This document shows, piece after piece, positions 8,387-16,614 of a DNA stretch of 64,000 nucleotides. Where the stretch lies: assembly GCF_024158915.1 (NCBI RefSeq), contig NZ_JAMZGF010000015.1, positions 30,998-94,997 of the forward strand. The letters are read 5' to 3'. Source of the stretch: Chryseobacterium sp. S0630 (GTDB lineage Bacteria > Bacteroidota > Bacteroidia > Flavobacteriales > Weeksellaceae). The first letter of the stretch is position 1; the number at the start of each line of letters is the position of its first letter. The notes beneath the pieces were generated by a model, which saw only the letters and a program-made list of their open reading frames with translations, did no database searches and had not been told where the DNA came from. The translations under genes and the position numbers were made by a program.

Positions 8387-8454
8387 ATTTTGTATAAAAT
8401 ACCAGCCATTTTGTATAAAAACAAATTGACACACTTCTTTTCTCTATTCCTTTG
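8387..8454 (+). promoter_or_regulatory. Promoter of the 8464 operon with LytTR-type repeat pair
   Basis: ATTTTGTATAAAA occurs at 8387-8399 and again at 8408-8420, 21 bp apart. TTG at 8426-8428 and TTCCTTTG at 8447-8454 (7/8 of TAnnTTTG, 18-base spacer) form the promoter. The proximal TTTTG starts 38 bp from the -7 box, the same distance as in the opposing promoter. This mirror arrangement argues for one regulator acting on both sides. Confidence 0.65.
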
Positions 8455-8463
8455 TACCGTAAA

Positions 8464-8901
8464 ATGACACATATGGAATTAACAGTTTTTCACGAACTCA
8501 CTCAGGAAATATCACTAGAATGCTTTTTTATGACAGAATCTCAACAGGAAGAAAAAGTAATACAGCTTATTGATCTGCATCATTTTGTAGAATGTTTCGA
8601 TCCGGAAATGAAGATTCTTAGTTATCTGCACCATTCTATTAATATTGTAGAACATGAAGGAGAGAAAAAAGGAATTCTGTTTTGTGACCTTAAACATTCT
8701 GCCGTTCCTGACAGCAATGCCTCTGAAGAGTTTAGAAGAAGATACGGACTCTCAGAACTCTGGTTTGTTTTTGTAGAGGAAACCTTTGTTCAGGATACTG
8801 CATGTTATACGGATGCCATTATTGAAAACAGTCTGGATATCTTCTATGAAAGGATTTTTACCTTCAGTTTTTTCCAATCTATTATTCAGCCATTAAAATA
8901 A
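8464..8901 (+). CDS. Hypothetical protein, first gene of a LytTR-linked operon
   Basis: 145 residues if started at the ATG at 8464; the ATG at 8473 is an alternative, and the in-frame TTG at 8452 lies inside the -7 box so it is excluded. No signal peptide or membrane segment is seen. The sequence is acidic with aromatic-rich stretches (LSELWFVFVEETFVQD, YERIFTFSFFQSIIQP). I do not recognise the family. It is 7 bases upstream of an outer-membrane barrel gene and is driven by the promoter facing the LytS/LytTR operon, so it is probably a regulated target. Confidence 0.75.
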   Translation: MTHMELTVFHELTQEISLECFFMTESQQEEKVIQLIDLHHFVECFDPEMKILSYLHHSINIVEHEGEKKGILFCDLKHSAVPDSNASEEFRRRYGLSELWFVFVEETFVQDTACYTDAIIENSLDIFYERIFTFSFFQSIIQPLK

Positions 8902-8908
8902 ACTACCC

Positions 8909-9880
8909 ATGAAAACATTGAGAAGAGTACTTGTCCCTTTGGCAATACTTCCTTTTAAAAACATTATTTATGCTCAGAAAAAGGACAGTATTCCTTTGAA
9001 GGTCCGTGCTTTCTTTGCAGATAAAATACCTCAGTCACGAAACTTCAATATTGAATATACTTTGGTAACCCCATCTTCTTTTTCTTCACAGCTTCAAGGC
9101 CAGGATCTGCCGGATAATAAGGTAAAGAGCTTTCAGCAAATGAAGGCGGATGCCAATATTTATTTTATCAAAAACAGAAGCTGGCTTTTGAGCACCGCCC
9201 TTGGCTACCGCTACACCTCTATCAGGAACGAAAATCCTGTCATCCCCGGAACTCAGAGTGAGGAAAACTTTCATTATCATTCGGAAGCTATTAATCTGAG
9301 CTACTTTTCAAGGTTATTTAAAAAGACAGCAATATATTCCGCCAGTATTTCTACAGATGGAAGTGACCAGCATTTTGAACGGATCAGAGGATTGGTAACT
9401 GCTTCATTGATTTTAAAGACAACTCCAAAAACAAAAATGAGTCTCGGATTGGCTGGTATTATTGACCCGAGTTCCCAAATTCCCGTGCTCCCTATTTTCA
9501 CTTATGAAAACAAATTCAATAATGGATGGGTAATGGACGTCCTTCTTCCAAAAAAAGTATTGTTAAGAAAAGATATTTTTTCCAGCGGCAGAATTTCTCT
9601 GGGAACGGAAATGGATAACACCTCATTTTATACCTATCATAATGACAACACTTATGAATTCAGGCAGGTTGCACTTAATTCAGGAGCTATCTATGAACAC
9701 AATCTTGGCGGAAATTTCATAGGCACTTTCAAAACAGGAATCAGAGCCAATATCAATTCGAGAGCATTTAATAAGCAGGATTCTTTTAATGATTATATAT
9801 GGAAAGCAACTTACAAACCTTCACTCTATTTCAATATTGGAATTTCTTATAACCCTTTTGAAAGACAGCGAACAAAATAA
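8909..9880 (+). CDS. Predicted outer-membrane beta-barrel protein (DUF6268-like)
   Basis: 323 residues. Starts MKTLRRVLVPLAILPFKNII with YAQ at 21-23, a probable signal peptide ending at YAQ. The rest alternates hydrophobic and polar residues in strands separated by short turns (SLGLAGIIDP, GTFKTGIRANINSRAF, PSLYFNIGISYNPF) and ends in F-rich amphipathic strands, typical of an outer-membrane barrel. The pattern recalls Bacteroidota DUF6268 proteins, from memory. Co-transcribed with the unknown gene 7 bases upstream, both under the LytTR-type promoter. Transport or structural role unknown. Confidence 0.8.
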   Translation: MKTLRRVLVPLAILPFKNIIYAQKKDSIPLKVRAFFADKIPQSRNFNIEYTLVTPSSFSSQLQGQDLPDNKVKSFQQMKADANIYFIKNRSWLLSTALGYRYTSIRNENPVIPGTQSEENFHYHSEAINLSYFSRLFKKTAIYSASISTDGSDQHFERIRGLVTASLILKTTPKTKMSLGLAGIIDPSSQIPVLPIFTYENKFNNGWVMDVLLPKKVLLRKDIFSSGRISLGTEMDNTSFYTYHNDNTYEFRQVALNSGAIYEHNLGGNFIGTFKTGIRANINSRAFNKQDSFNDYIWKATYKPSLYFNIGISYNPFERQRTK

Positions 9881-10133
9881 ATTCTAGAGACAATCAATTT
9901 TTACAATATCGGACCTTATTCCTAAAGTTCTTCTATCGGAAGATTAAAAAAAAATTAAAATTTTTCTCCACACTATTTAACCATTCGTCTAAAATAGAAT
10001 CAAAACTTCAGCTAAGCATAAGCTATTTCAAAGGTAGATATTTCTCTATTTCATGAAAAACCTTATTACTGCTACACATTCCTGATGAAAAATGATTTGG
10101 TTTTATATAAGAAGAAGCTCTAAAAAATAGAAA

Positions 10134-10790
10134 ATGGCAGTACCTAAACAAATATTTCAAACTTTCATAACTAAAAAACTTCCTTTGATTACAAAATATC
10201 ACATCTGGAATATGAAAAGGAAAAATCCGGGATACCGCTATTTTTTCTATGATGATCAGGATATAGAGAAGTTTATCACCGAAGAATTTCCTCCTGAATA
10301 TATTAAAAGTTATCGTAAACTTACCATTGGAGCAGCAAAAGCAGATTTCTTCAGGTATGCTATTTTATATAAAAAAGGTGGAATATACCTGGATATAGAC
10401 AGCAGTACTATAAAACCGTTTGAAAAACTTATTCAGGAAGATGATGAAGCTGTGATCAGTGTAGAAAGACACGAAAACCTATATGTTCAATGGGCCCTTA
10501 TTTTCAATAAAAACCATCCTTTTCTCAAGAAAACATTAGAACTGATGATTGATAATATAGATACTCACCGCTATCCGCATAATATACATGCCACAACCGG
10601 TCCTACTGTATTCAGCAAAGGAATAAGAGAATCATTAAAGGAAAATCCAGCAATTCCTTTTACATTATTCAACGGCATTGAGTTCCGAGGATATTTAAAG
10701 TTCAAATATAAACTGGGAAAGTTCTTTTTATACAAAACAAGATCTCAGCACTGGAAAAAGATGGAAAAGCAGCAGGAGATTATTTTTTAA
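10134..10790 (+). CDS. Glycosyltransferase of the DXD sugar-binding (GT32-like) type
   Basis: 218 residues. Typical opening VPKQIFQTFITKKLP and NPGYRYFFYDDQDIEKFI, then AAKADFFRYAILYKKGGIYLDIDSS (spanning about 69-93) which holds the DXD metal/nucleotide-sugar motif D-I-D. These Och1/capsular-type enzymes transfer sugars to surface polysaccharides. No membrane anchor is visible. The gene is isolated, not within a polysaccharide cluster, and its stop overlaps by four bases the 3' end of the convergent SMR gene. Donor and acceptor unknown. Confidence 0.9.
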   Translation: MAVPKQIFQTFITKKLPLITKYHIWNMKRKNPGYRYFFYDDQDIEKFITEEFPPEYIKSYRKLTIGAAKADFFRYAILYKKGGIYLDIDSSTIKPFEKLIQEDDEAVISVERHENLYVQWALIFNKNHPFLKKTLELMIDNIDTHRYPHNIHATTGPTVFSKGIRESLKENPAIPFTLFNGIEFRGYLKFKYKLGKFFLYKTRSQHWKKMEKQQEIIF

Positions 10791-11122
10791 TGAGTACCCA
10801 TTTTTGAGAATACATTAATAATAATCACACCAATCACAATCAGAGCAATCCCAATAATGGCAGGCAGGTCAGGAACCTGTTTGAATGCTATCACCCCGAT
10901 CATCGTTATAAAAATAATACCTACTCCGGACCAGATGGCGTAGGTAATTCCCACAGGAATATGACGAAGGGTAAGACTCAGAAAATAAAACGCACAGGCA
11001 TATCCGATAACCGTCACTACCGATGGCCATAGTTTAGAAAATTCTTCAGACTTTTTCAGGAAAGTTGTGGCAATAATCTCAAATACAATTGCCAGAGCAA
11101 GAAAAATATAACTGCGTCCCAT
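10787..11122 (-). CDS. SMR family multidrug efflux transporter
   Basis: 111 residues, the normal SMR length, with four membrane helices. The essential membrane glutamate is in the first helix (ALAIVFEIIATTFLK, E16), and the helix-3 signature YAIWSGVGIIF is intact. The family (EmrE, QacE, SugE) are proton-coupled exporters of cationic compounds or guanidinium. The sequence between the start and the next feature upstream holds no partner SMR gene, so it is probably a homodimer. Substrate not predictable. Confidence 0.92.
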   Translation of the reverse strand: MGRSYIFLALAIVFEIIATTFLKKSEEFSKLWPSVVTVIGYACAFYFLSLTLRHIPVGITYAIWSGVGIIFITMIGVIAFKQVPDLPAIIGIALIVIGVIIINVFSKMGTH

Positions 11123-11728
11123 AAATTCATTCTTTCTACAAAAGTAGTAAAAGCCTCCGGGGAATTCAAAAAGAGAATTCTCTCACCCTCCCTATTCTCG
11201 GGACAAGAAATGTATATATTATCCATGAAAGGTCAGCTCTTTTGAATTTATAATAGTTTTTACAGGAACTCATTCACCAATAAGAATCATCTTATCAAGC
11301 TCATTTATTTTCTTTGAGTAACATTCCTGACTCCGAAAGAAATCGGTCACCAGATGATCTTATTTGCAGTTCTGACACAAAATCAATGTTTCTCTATGAC
11401 ATGAAATGTGACAGCTGACAAAAATTCCAGCATTAAAAATTAGCGCCAAGAATAAATTTTATTAACATAAAAGTCTATTTGAAGTGAAAAATAAGTGGCT
11501 GAAAAATATACTTTGAAACAATATTATGCTACGCATTATTTATTATTTGTTTTATCAACTCCAATATAGAAGTCAATAAACGATTAACACATTCACATAA
11601 TTTTACAGATAGAATAATAAAAGTATTAATAATTTTCAAATAACACATTAATTTATTGTAAACAAAAATTCACTAATACATGAACACCAACCACTGTAAT
11701 ACACTGATATACATCATAGTATTTTACT
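11123..11728. other. Intergenic region with nothing recognised
   Basis: About 600 AT-rich bases between the SMR gene start and the micro-ORF unit at 11808. I see no convincing ORF, tRNA or strong hairpin. It presumably contains the SMR promoter near its left end. Confidence 0.5.
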
Positions 11729-11745
11729 TTGGCACATGATTTGAA
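11729..11745 (+). promoter_or_regulatory. Possible sigma-54-type promoter
   Basis: TTGGCAC (11729-11735) and TTGAA (11741-11745) place GG and G(A) with the ten-base gap of -24/-12 promoters. The -12 element lacks the expected C, so this is a partial match. It lies about 63 bases upstream of the 26-residue ORF at 11808. Confidence 0.3.
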
Positions 11746-11807
11746 AGTAGTAATATTGCAATTGAAAGATTGATAAAAAAAAGTCAAATAATTAAAAATA
11801 ATACAAA

Positions 11808-11888
11808 ATGGTAACTTATATCGGTATCGTAACAGGTTTAGTCGTAATCACTTCATATTTCGCAACAGTAAGAAGAGAAAGAAACTAA
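11808..11888 (+). CDS. 26-residue micro-protein with one membrane segment
   Basis: ATG GTA ACT ... AAC TAA encodes a hydrophobic stretch YIGIVTGLVVITSYFA followed by a basic tail RRERN. The pattern of a single membrane helix with positive C-terminus is like that of bacterial membrane micro-proteins or small toxins. It stands in a 1.2-kb region otherwise free of genes and is followed by a structured RNA and a strong terminator, so a dedicated transcript of about 325 bases is likely. No homologue is known to me. Confidence 0.5.
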   Translation: MVTYIGIVTGLVVITSYFATVRRERN

Positions 11889-11935
11889 TCTCAAAATAAA
11901 TAAGCCTATAGAATATCTATACTAATTATATTGTT

Positions 11936-12001
11936 TTATGTTTTTAGTCTGAGAGATCGGATTGCTCTTTTACCATCGGGTAAAAGGGCCCAAAAACATA
12001 A
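11936..12001 (+). ncRNA. Structured RNA element downstream of the micro-ORF
   Basis: Two nested perfect or near-perfect stems: outer TTATGTTTTT (11936-11945) with AAAAACATAA (11992-12001), inner GCTCTTTTACC (11964-11974) with GGTAAAAGGGC (11979-11989) closed by an ATCG loop. An 18-base purine-rich single strand (11946-11963) is left on one side only. The fold does not match a riboswitch class I can name. It could be a 3' UTR-derived small RNA. Confidence 0.45.
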
Positions 12002-12046
12002 GCAGAAAGATCTTAGTTTCATAACAAATTTTAATATCCAAATGAG

Positions 12047-12080
12047 AAAAGCCAGTCGCAAGTCTGGCTTTTCTTTTTTT
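12047..12080 (+). terminator. Rho-independent terminator
   Basis: AAAAGCCAG (12047-12055) pairs with CTGGCTTTT (12064-12072) and is followed by CTTTTTTT. It ends the micro-ORF/structured-RNA unit. Confidence 0.8.
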
Positions 12081-12116
12081 ATTGGAAGCTTTTTGTAAAC
12101 ACGTCATTATTTATTT

Positions 12117-12228
12117 CCCACAGATTTCGCTGATTTTCGCAGATGTTTAGGAATATTTTACAGAATATGACGCTTTGTTCGTTAACGGCCATTCTCATTT
12201 ATCATTCATAACTTATAATTCATCCTTC
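12117..12228. repeat. CAGATT-type repeat and degenerate 7-bp-period array
   Basis: 12117-12147 reads CCCACAGATTTCGCTGATTT..., a copy of the dispersed module. 12194-12228 is CTCATTT/ATCATTC/ATAACTT/ATAATTC/ATCCTTC, a degenerate heptamer series before the AAA ATPase gene. Confidence 0.5.
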
Positions 12229-12328
12229 ATTTTCACTGGACCAGACGTTTATTATGATTCAGGATTCTTTTGGACATTCAATAAAGCTTTATCTTTGTTT
12301 ATTCAATAATTCTTTTTTAATTGTCATC

Positions 12329-13048
12329 ATGAATCTGTACAACCTCATTATTCAAGATAAAGAACAGGTAAACCTTAACGAAGTATTTCTCAGTACCAAC
12401 AACAGAGAACAGCTTGTACAGCTTATTAAAGAGCACACTTACGTTAAAGAACTCCAGGAGTATGGCCTGCCGGTTAACCATAAAATCTTACTTGAAGGAA
12501 GCTCCGGATGTGGAAAGACAATGACAGCAAAAGCAATTGCCAATGCCCTTGGAAAAAATATTATTATTTTAAATCTTAGTAATATTGTTTCATCCCGTAT
12601 CGGAGAAACGTCACAGAACATTAAAATGATTTTTGATAAAGCTGCCAGAGAAAGATCAGTATTATTCCTTGATGAACTGGATCAGATCGGGAAAGCAAGA
12701 GGCAGCGATGACAAAGATGTAGGCGAAATGAGAAGACTGGTTAATACTTTGATTCAGCTGATTGACTATTACCCTGAGAATGCTCTTTTAATCTGTGCTA
12801 CCAATCATCCTGAGATTATTGATACTGCCCTTTTAAGACGTTTCCAATTAAAAATTAATTACGAAATGCCTTCTACTGAGATCCTGGATACATTCTACGA
12901 TCAGTTATTAGCTCAGTTTCCGGAAGATATGAGAACTATTGAAAGAAAGTATTCCATTTCCTTTGCTGAAGCTAAAGATTATGCCTTAACAGCCGTTAAA
13001 GCTGCATTAATTAAAAAGCTGGAAGCCAAAGAAACCATCTCATCATGA
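12329..13048 (+). CDS. AAA family ATPase (single AAA module)
   Basis: 239 residues from the ATG at 12329; an in-frame upstream ATG at 12254 would add 25 unlike residues. Walker A GSSGCGKT, Walker B VLFLDELD, sensor 1 CATNHPE and an arginine finger region ALLRRFQ are all present. It resembles the ATPase core of FtsH/Cdc48-type or of small stand-alone AAA proteins, with no protease or N-domain. It overlaps yggS by four bases, so the two are co-translated. Client unknown. Confidence 0.9.
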   Translation: MNLYNLIIQDKEQVNLNEVFLSTNNREQLVQLIKEHTYVKELQEYGLPVNHKILLEGSSGCGKTMTAKAIANALGKNIIILNLSNIVSSRIGETSQNIKMIFDKAARERSVLFLDELDQIGKARGSDDKDVGEMRRLVNTLIQLIDYYPENALLICATNHPEIIDTALLRRFQLKINYEMPSTEILDTFYDQLLAQFPEDMRTIERKYSISFAEAKDYALTAVKAALIKKLEAKETISS

Positions 13049-13791
13049 AAGAAGATATCCTCCATAATCTCACTTTGATCAATGATCGGATAAAAAAGGC
13101 CTGTGAGCAATCCGAAAGAAACAGAAATGAAGTCAGGTTATTACTGGCAACAAAAACGGTTTCTGCAGAGCGCATCAAAATTGCTTTGGAAAATGGGCAG
13201 ACGTTAATCGCGGAAAATAAAGTCCAGGAACTGAAAGAGAAATATGAGGAGCTAAAGGATATTCCCCATGAAAATCATTTTATAGGCCATCTTCAGACCA
13301 ATAAAATCAAAGATATTCTAAAGTACGGTGTTACCTGTATTCAGTCTCTGGATCGTCTGGAACTTGCCGAGAAACTTCATCAAAAGCTTTTAGCTGAAAA
13401 CAGAACGATGGATGTTTTGATTCAGGTGAATACGTCCAATGAAGAGAGTAAATTTGGTGTGGATCCCGACGAAGCCATTGAACTTACCCGAAAGATTTCA
13501 CACTACTCTACTTTGAAAATAAAAGGACTGATGACGATCGGTTTATTCAGTGCTGAAACCGGGAAAGTAAGAGTATGCTTTAAAATCCTGAAAAAACTTC
13601 AACAAGATATCATTACCGAAAATATTCCCAACGTAGAAATGAAAGAACTTTCTATGGGAATGAGCGGAGATCTGGAGACTGCCATTGAAGAAGGCGCAAC
13701 CATTGTACGGGTGGGTACTGCTGTTTTTGGAACGAGAATCTATCCGGACAGCTATTATTGGGATGAAGGAAAAAAAAATAACGAAGCTTAA
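13045..13791 (+). CDS. YggS family PLP homeostasis protein
   Basis: 248 residues, fold type III alanine-racemase-like barrel. Visible: VRLLLATKTVSAERIKIALENG (in the first 55 residues) with the PLP lysine in ATKTV, ENKVQEL, HFIGHLQTNK, and the phosphate-binding ELSMGMSGD and IVRVGTAVFGTR. The family binds pyridoxal phosphate and balances B6 vitamers and amino/keto acid pools, without known racemase activity. Bacteria usually keep yggS near cell-division genes; here it is paired with an AAA ATPase. Confidence 0.93.
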   Translation: MKEDILHNLTLINDRIKKACEQSERNRNEVRLLLATKTVSAERIKIALENGQTLIAENKVQELKEKYEELKDIPHENHFIGHLQTNKIKDILKYGVTCIQSLDRLELAEKLHQKLLAENRTMDVLIQVNTSNEESKFGVDPDEAIELTRKISHYSTLKIKGLMTIGLFSAETGKVRVCFKILKKLQQDIITENIPNVEMKELSMGMSGDLETAIEEGATIVRVGTAVFGTRIYPDSYYWDEGKKNNEA

Positions 13792-13797
13792 AACTAT

Positions 13798-14220
13798 ATG
13801 TTCCCATTTACTTATACTTTTGAGAGAGAAATCATAAAAGATAAAACCTCTGATGAGGTCATCTATACAGTACGTGATCTGTTAAGAGAGAAAAAGGTTC
13901 AAAATATTCTTTACGGACCAGAATTTGTTTATTTCAACGAAGGCTTTCCAAGAGCAAGAAGCAATAATGATTATTTATCTTTAATAGATGATGGAAAATT
14001 TACTTATGATCAAAACACCAAGGTGCTGACTTATAAAGTAAAATTATGGAAATTGCATCTGGTTGCCCTTGTATTTCTTATCATTACAATGATTTATTTT
14101 GAAGGTTTCTTTGGAAAATTACTTCCTGTTTTCGGACTTTTGATCAATCATTTATTCTCTTATTTTGGAAGTCAAGGTTTAATTGAAGAAATTGTCCATA
14201 AGCTGAATTACCTTTCATAA
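13798..14220 (+). CDS. Hypothetical membrane protein
   Basis: 140 residues. The N-terminal 80 residues are soluble-looking (FEREIIKDKTSDEVIYTVRDLL, residues 8-29), followed by one or two membrane helices, KLHLVALVFLIITMIYF (about 84-100) and LLPVFGLLINHLFSYFG. It is six bases downstream of yggS and so probably the last gene of the AAA-yggS operon. I do not recognise the family. Confidence 0.75.
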   Translation: MFPFTYTFEREIIKDKTSDEVIYTVRDLLREKKVQNILYGPEFVYFNEGFPRARSNNDYLSLIDDGKFTYDQNTKVLTYKVKLWKLHLVALVFLIITMIYFEGFFGKLLPVFGLLINHLFSYFGSQGLIEEIVHKLNYLS

Positions 14221-14345
14221 TCCCACTCTCCTATTTATTTGTTGGTAACTAAAAGTAATCAAAATCCCTGAAACACTACATTTTTAAGTCTACAAATCCG
14301 GTACACTTTTTGCTATAAATATTTCATAACCAAACAAATACATTT

Positions 14346-14519
14346 ATGGATAAAAAATTACTATCGGTATGTCTGTTCATGACATTATTATTCTTTTTTT
14401 CATGTGAAAAAGAAAACACACAGATGAAAAGTGGAATTTCCATTGAAACCATTTCAATTATAACCTGCGTTACTATGGGCGTAGCTATTTTGCTTGCCTA
14501 TAGCTTTAAAAGAAGATAA
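14346..14519 (+). CDS. 57-residue lipoprotein-like small membrane protein
   Basis: Starts MDKKLLSVCLFMTLLFFFSC, a lipoprotein signal with FFSC as lipobox, so C20 may be acylated. A second hydrophobic helix (ISIITCVTMGVAILLAYSF) and a basic KRR end follow. Such a protein could be anchored at both ends. It stands alone with a terminator just downstream. Confidence 0.55.
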   Translation: MDKKLLSVCLFMTLLFFFSCEKENTQMKSGISIETISIITCVTMGVAILLAYSFKRR

Positions 14520-14542
14520 CAGCCGGAATTTAAATACTAAGA

Positions 14543-14573
14543 CACCTCTCAATTTTTGGGAGGTGATTTTGTT
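14543..14573 (+). terminator. Terminator after the small lipoprotein gene
   Basis: CACCTC (14543-14548) pairs with GAGGTG (14560-14565), followed by ATTTTGTTT. It lies 24 bases after the stop codon. Confidence 0.6.
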
Positions 14574-14664
14574 TAAAAATTTTAATTAAATGATTGGCAT
14601 TTCATCAAAATATAATAAATTTCAAAAAATTTCTCTTTCGTAACTAATAACCCCAATGAAAAAA

Positions 14665-14735
14665 ACACGCTCCGCAAAGTCACACGCTCCGCAAAGTCTC
14701 CTGACACACGCTCCGCAAAGTCTCCTGACTTTGAG
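14665..14735 (+). repeat. REP-like repeats upstream of the RAYT gene
   Basis: ACACGCTCCGCAAAGTC occurs three times (14665-14681, 14682-14698, 14706-14722). The last copy continues into AAAGTCTCCTGACTTT (14717-14732), a hairpin with a 6-bp stem and TCCT loop. The inverted counterpart lies at 15422-15443. Confidence 0.75.
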
Positions 14736-14805
14736 GCCTACAAAAATCTCCATAAAATATCTAATTTACAGATCCATTAATTATTATCTTTGATAAAAAC
14801 CAAAG

Positions 14806-15417
14806 ATGAAAGAAGGATATGTTATCAGAGATCAGGATAGACCTCACTTTTTAACCTGTACTATTATTGAATGGATAGATATTTTTACCCGAAAAATATA
14901 TCGAGATACCATTATAGAATGCTTTGAATTCTGTATAAAAAATAAAGGAATGATTCTTTATGGTTATGTCATCATGAGTAACCATTTACATTTTATTGTA
15001 CAGTCAAGAGATGGAAAACTTTCAGATCTAATCAGAGATTTTAAAAAATTTACAGCGAAACAAATATTAGAAAAAATACAAACAGAACCGGAAAGCAGAA
15101 AAGAATGGATTTTAGAACGATTGGCTAAAGCTACTGAAACTCATTCAAGAAATAAAAATTTTCAGGTTTGGCAATATGGAAATCATGCTGAGGAAATTTT
15201 CAGCTTAAAGTTCTTGTGGGATAAATTAAACTATATACACCTGAACCCAGTTCGTGCCGGAATTGTATCAAAAGCAAATCAATACATTTATTCTTCGGCA
15301 ACTAATTATTCTAATGGTACAGGAATAATCAATTCAATTGAAATTGCAGAAAATCCGGTGATTAATGTAAATAGAAGTTCTGAATTTTCGAAATATAGCA
15401 ATTATGATGATGAATAA
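14806..15417 (+). CDS. REP-associated tyrosine transposase (RAYT, Y1_Tnp)
   Basis: 203 residues. HUH motif H60-L-H62 in GYVIMSNHLHFIVQS, then LSDLIRDFKKFTAKQIL and the Bacteroidota-typical end LDKLNYIHLNPVRAGIV-like block (WDKLNYIHLNPVRAGIV, 138-154). The helix after the HUH motif has F82 where many RAYTs have tyrosine; Y124 (VWQYGNHAEEI) or Y143 may serve, and I cannot place the nucleophile with certainty. Flanking REP-like hairpins support a RAYT, a domesticated single-strand nuclease that maintains REP sequences, rather than an IS200 element. Confidence 0.88.
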   Translation: MKEGYVIRDQDRPHFLTCTIIEWIDIFTRKIYRDTIIECFEFCIKNKGMILYGYVIMSNHLHFIVQSRDGKLSDLIRDFKKFTAKQILEKIQTEPESRKEWILERLAKATETHSRNKNFQVWQYGNHAEEIFSLKFLWDKLNYIHLNPVRAGIVSKANQYIYSSATNYSNGTGIINSIEIAENPVINVNRSSEFSKYSNYDDE

Positions 15418-15421
15418 TGTA

Positions 15422-15443
15422 CTCAAAGTCAGGAGACTTTGCG
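15422..15443 (-). repeat. REP-like hairpin downstream of the RAYT gene
   Basis: The 22 bases are the exact reverse complement of 14714-14735 and include the hairpin AAAGTCAGGAGACTTT. With the upstream copies they frame the transposase gene as inverted repeats. Confidence 0.8.
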
Positions 15444-15560
15444 TAGCTGAGTCAGGGCATTTTAAGGCAAAAGAAGATTATGCAGAGAAATATAAACTTT
15501 TTGAATAATAAAACAGAAATCCGATCTGATATCACTTGCATAATTAATCCATAAAATTTC

Positions 15561-15818
15561 ATGAAATACATTCTCCTTATCCTCACCATTGTGATACAGT
15601 TTATTATAATTGTATCATTACAGCTGCTGGACAGCTTTGAACTTATCATCGGAATCTTCATTGCCTGTCTTCTGTTGGGAGCCCTTATTTACTTTTCAAA
15701 GTCAGAAAAAATATCATCACTTAAAAATCTTGGTTTTGGTCTTTTCTATGGTTCACTGATATCACTGGTAAGCGTGATTGGTTTTATGACGTGGCTTTCT
15801 TATAATTTCCCGAAATAA
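15561..15818 (+). CDS. Hypothetical small membrane protein
   Basis: 85 residues with three hydrophobic segments: ILLILTIVIQFIIIVSLQLL (4-23), LIIGIFIACLLLGALIYF (28-45) and FGLFYGSLISLVSVIGFMTW (58-77). No charged motif suggests a function. Monocistronic; I do not recognise the family. Confidence 0.65.
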   Translation: MKYILLILTIVIQFIIIVSLQLLDSFELIIGIFIACLLLGALIYFSKSEKISSLKNLGFGLFYGSLISLVSVIGFMTWLSYNFPK

Positions 15819-15847
15819 TCAAAGGAAAATAAATATTTCATCGGGTT

Positions 15848-15878
15848 TTGAGATTGTTCACTTTGCTCGCAATGACAA
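15848..15878 (-). repeat. Dispersed GTCATTGCGA...AATCTCA repeat (module B)
   Basis: GAGATTGTTCACTTTGCTCG followed by CAATGACA is the reverse complement of the module seen at 21230-21260. Other single copies lie near 16911, 24146, 27449 and 63779. Confidence 0.65.
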
Positions 15879-15950
15879 TAAAAAATATAAATACTTCTCC
15901 ATATTGAGAGGGATTTGTTATATTCAACGTCATAAAATGCTTCCCAATTT

Positions 15951-16589
15951 ATGGACCATACAAACATTCTTGAAAAATGCCTTCCTGATTTTGGAAAAGA
16001 ACTGATCGCAGAAATTGAAAAATTCGGAATCATCAAGACATTTTCCACCCAGGATTTTATTGTAAAACAGGGACAGCTGATTCGTTATCTTCCTATTGTT
16101 TTAGAAGGGAATGTAAAAGCCTATAGTGAAGAAGATGGAATACAGTTTCTGTTGTATTTTATTCAGCCAGGATCGTCCTGTATTTTTAGTTTTGTACATC
16201 TGTTCAATCAACATCCTATTGATTTTTCAGCGATTCCGGAAGGTCAATCAACTATTCTGCTGATTCCTATTGATAAAGCGAAAGAATGGCTTATCCGCTA
16301 CCCATCCTTTAATAATTTGATTATTGCTGAATTTCAAAAACATTATAATGACCTGCTTCATACTACGAAGCAGATTATCTGCTACAAACTTGAAGACAGG
16401 CTTTGGGAGTATTTACAAACAAAAGCAAAGATTTCCGGCACTCACGAACTTGCTATATCACATCAAAGCATTGCAGATGATCTGGGAACGACAAGGGAAG
16501 TAATATCCAGGCTGATGAAAAAGATTGAACTGGATAAAAAATTAACACAGGATCATAGAAAAATAAAATTGCTGATCGGTGACTTTTGA
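15951..16589 (+). CDS. Crp/Fnr family transcriptional regulator
   Basis: 212 residues. Effector domain about 10-130 with QDFIVKQGQLIRYLPIVLEGNVKAY; HTH ISHQSIADDLGTTREVISRLMKKIE (in residues 168-193) with the T-T-R-E-V-I-S-R-L recognition helix. It is longer and of a different subgroup from the other Crp proteins of the window, closer to Fnr/NtcA-type HTHs. No cysteine cluster. The haem protein gene begins 82 bases downstream, a probable target or partner. Confidence 0.92.
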   Translation: MDHTNILEKCLPDFGKELIAEIEKFGIIKTFSTQDFIVKQGQLIRYLPIVLEGNVKAYSEEDGIQFLLYFIQPGSSCIFSFVHLFNQHPIDFSAIPEGQSTILLIPIDKAKEWLIRYPSFNNLIIAEFQKHYNDLLHTTKQIICYKLEDRLWEYLQTKAKISGTHELAISHQSIADDLGTTREVISRLMKKIELDKKLTQDHRKIKLLIGDF

Positions 16590-16614
16590 TACTCATTTCG
16601 GAAATACTGACTTA

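Noticed and set aside
11946..11963. CTGAGA resembling a TPP riboswitch core
   Set aside because: No GGGGTGC element, no ACCTGAT helix and no downstream thi gene; only six bases match.
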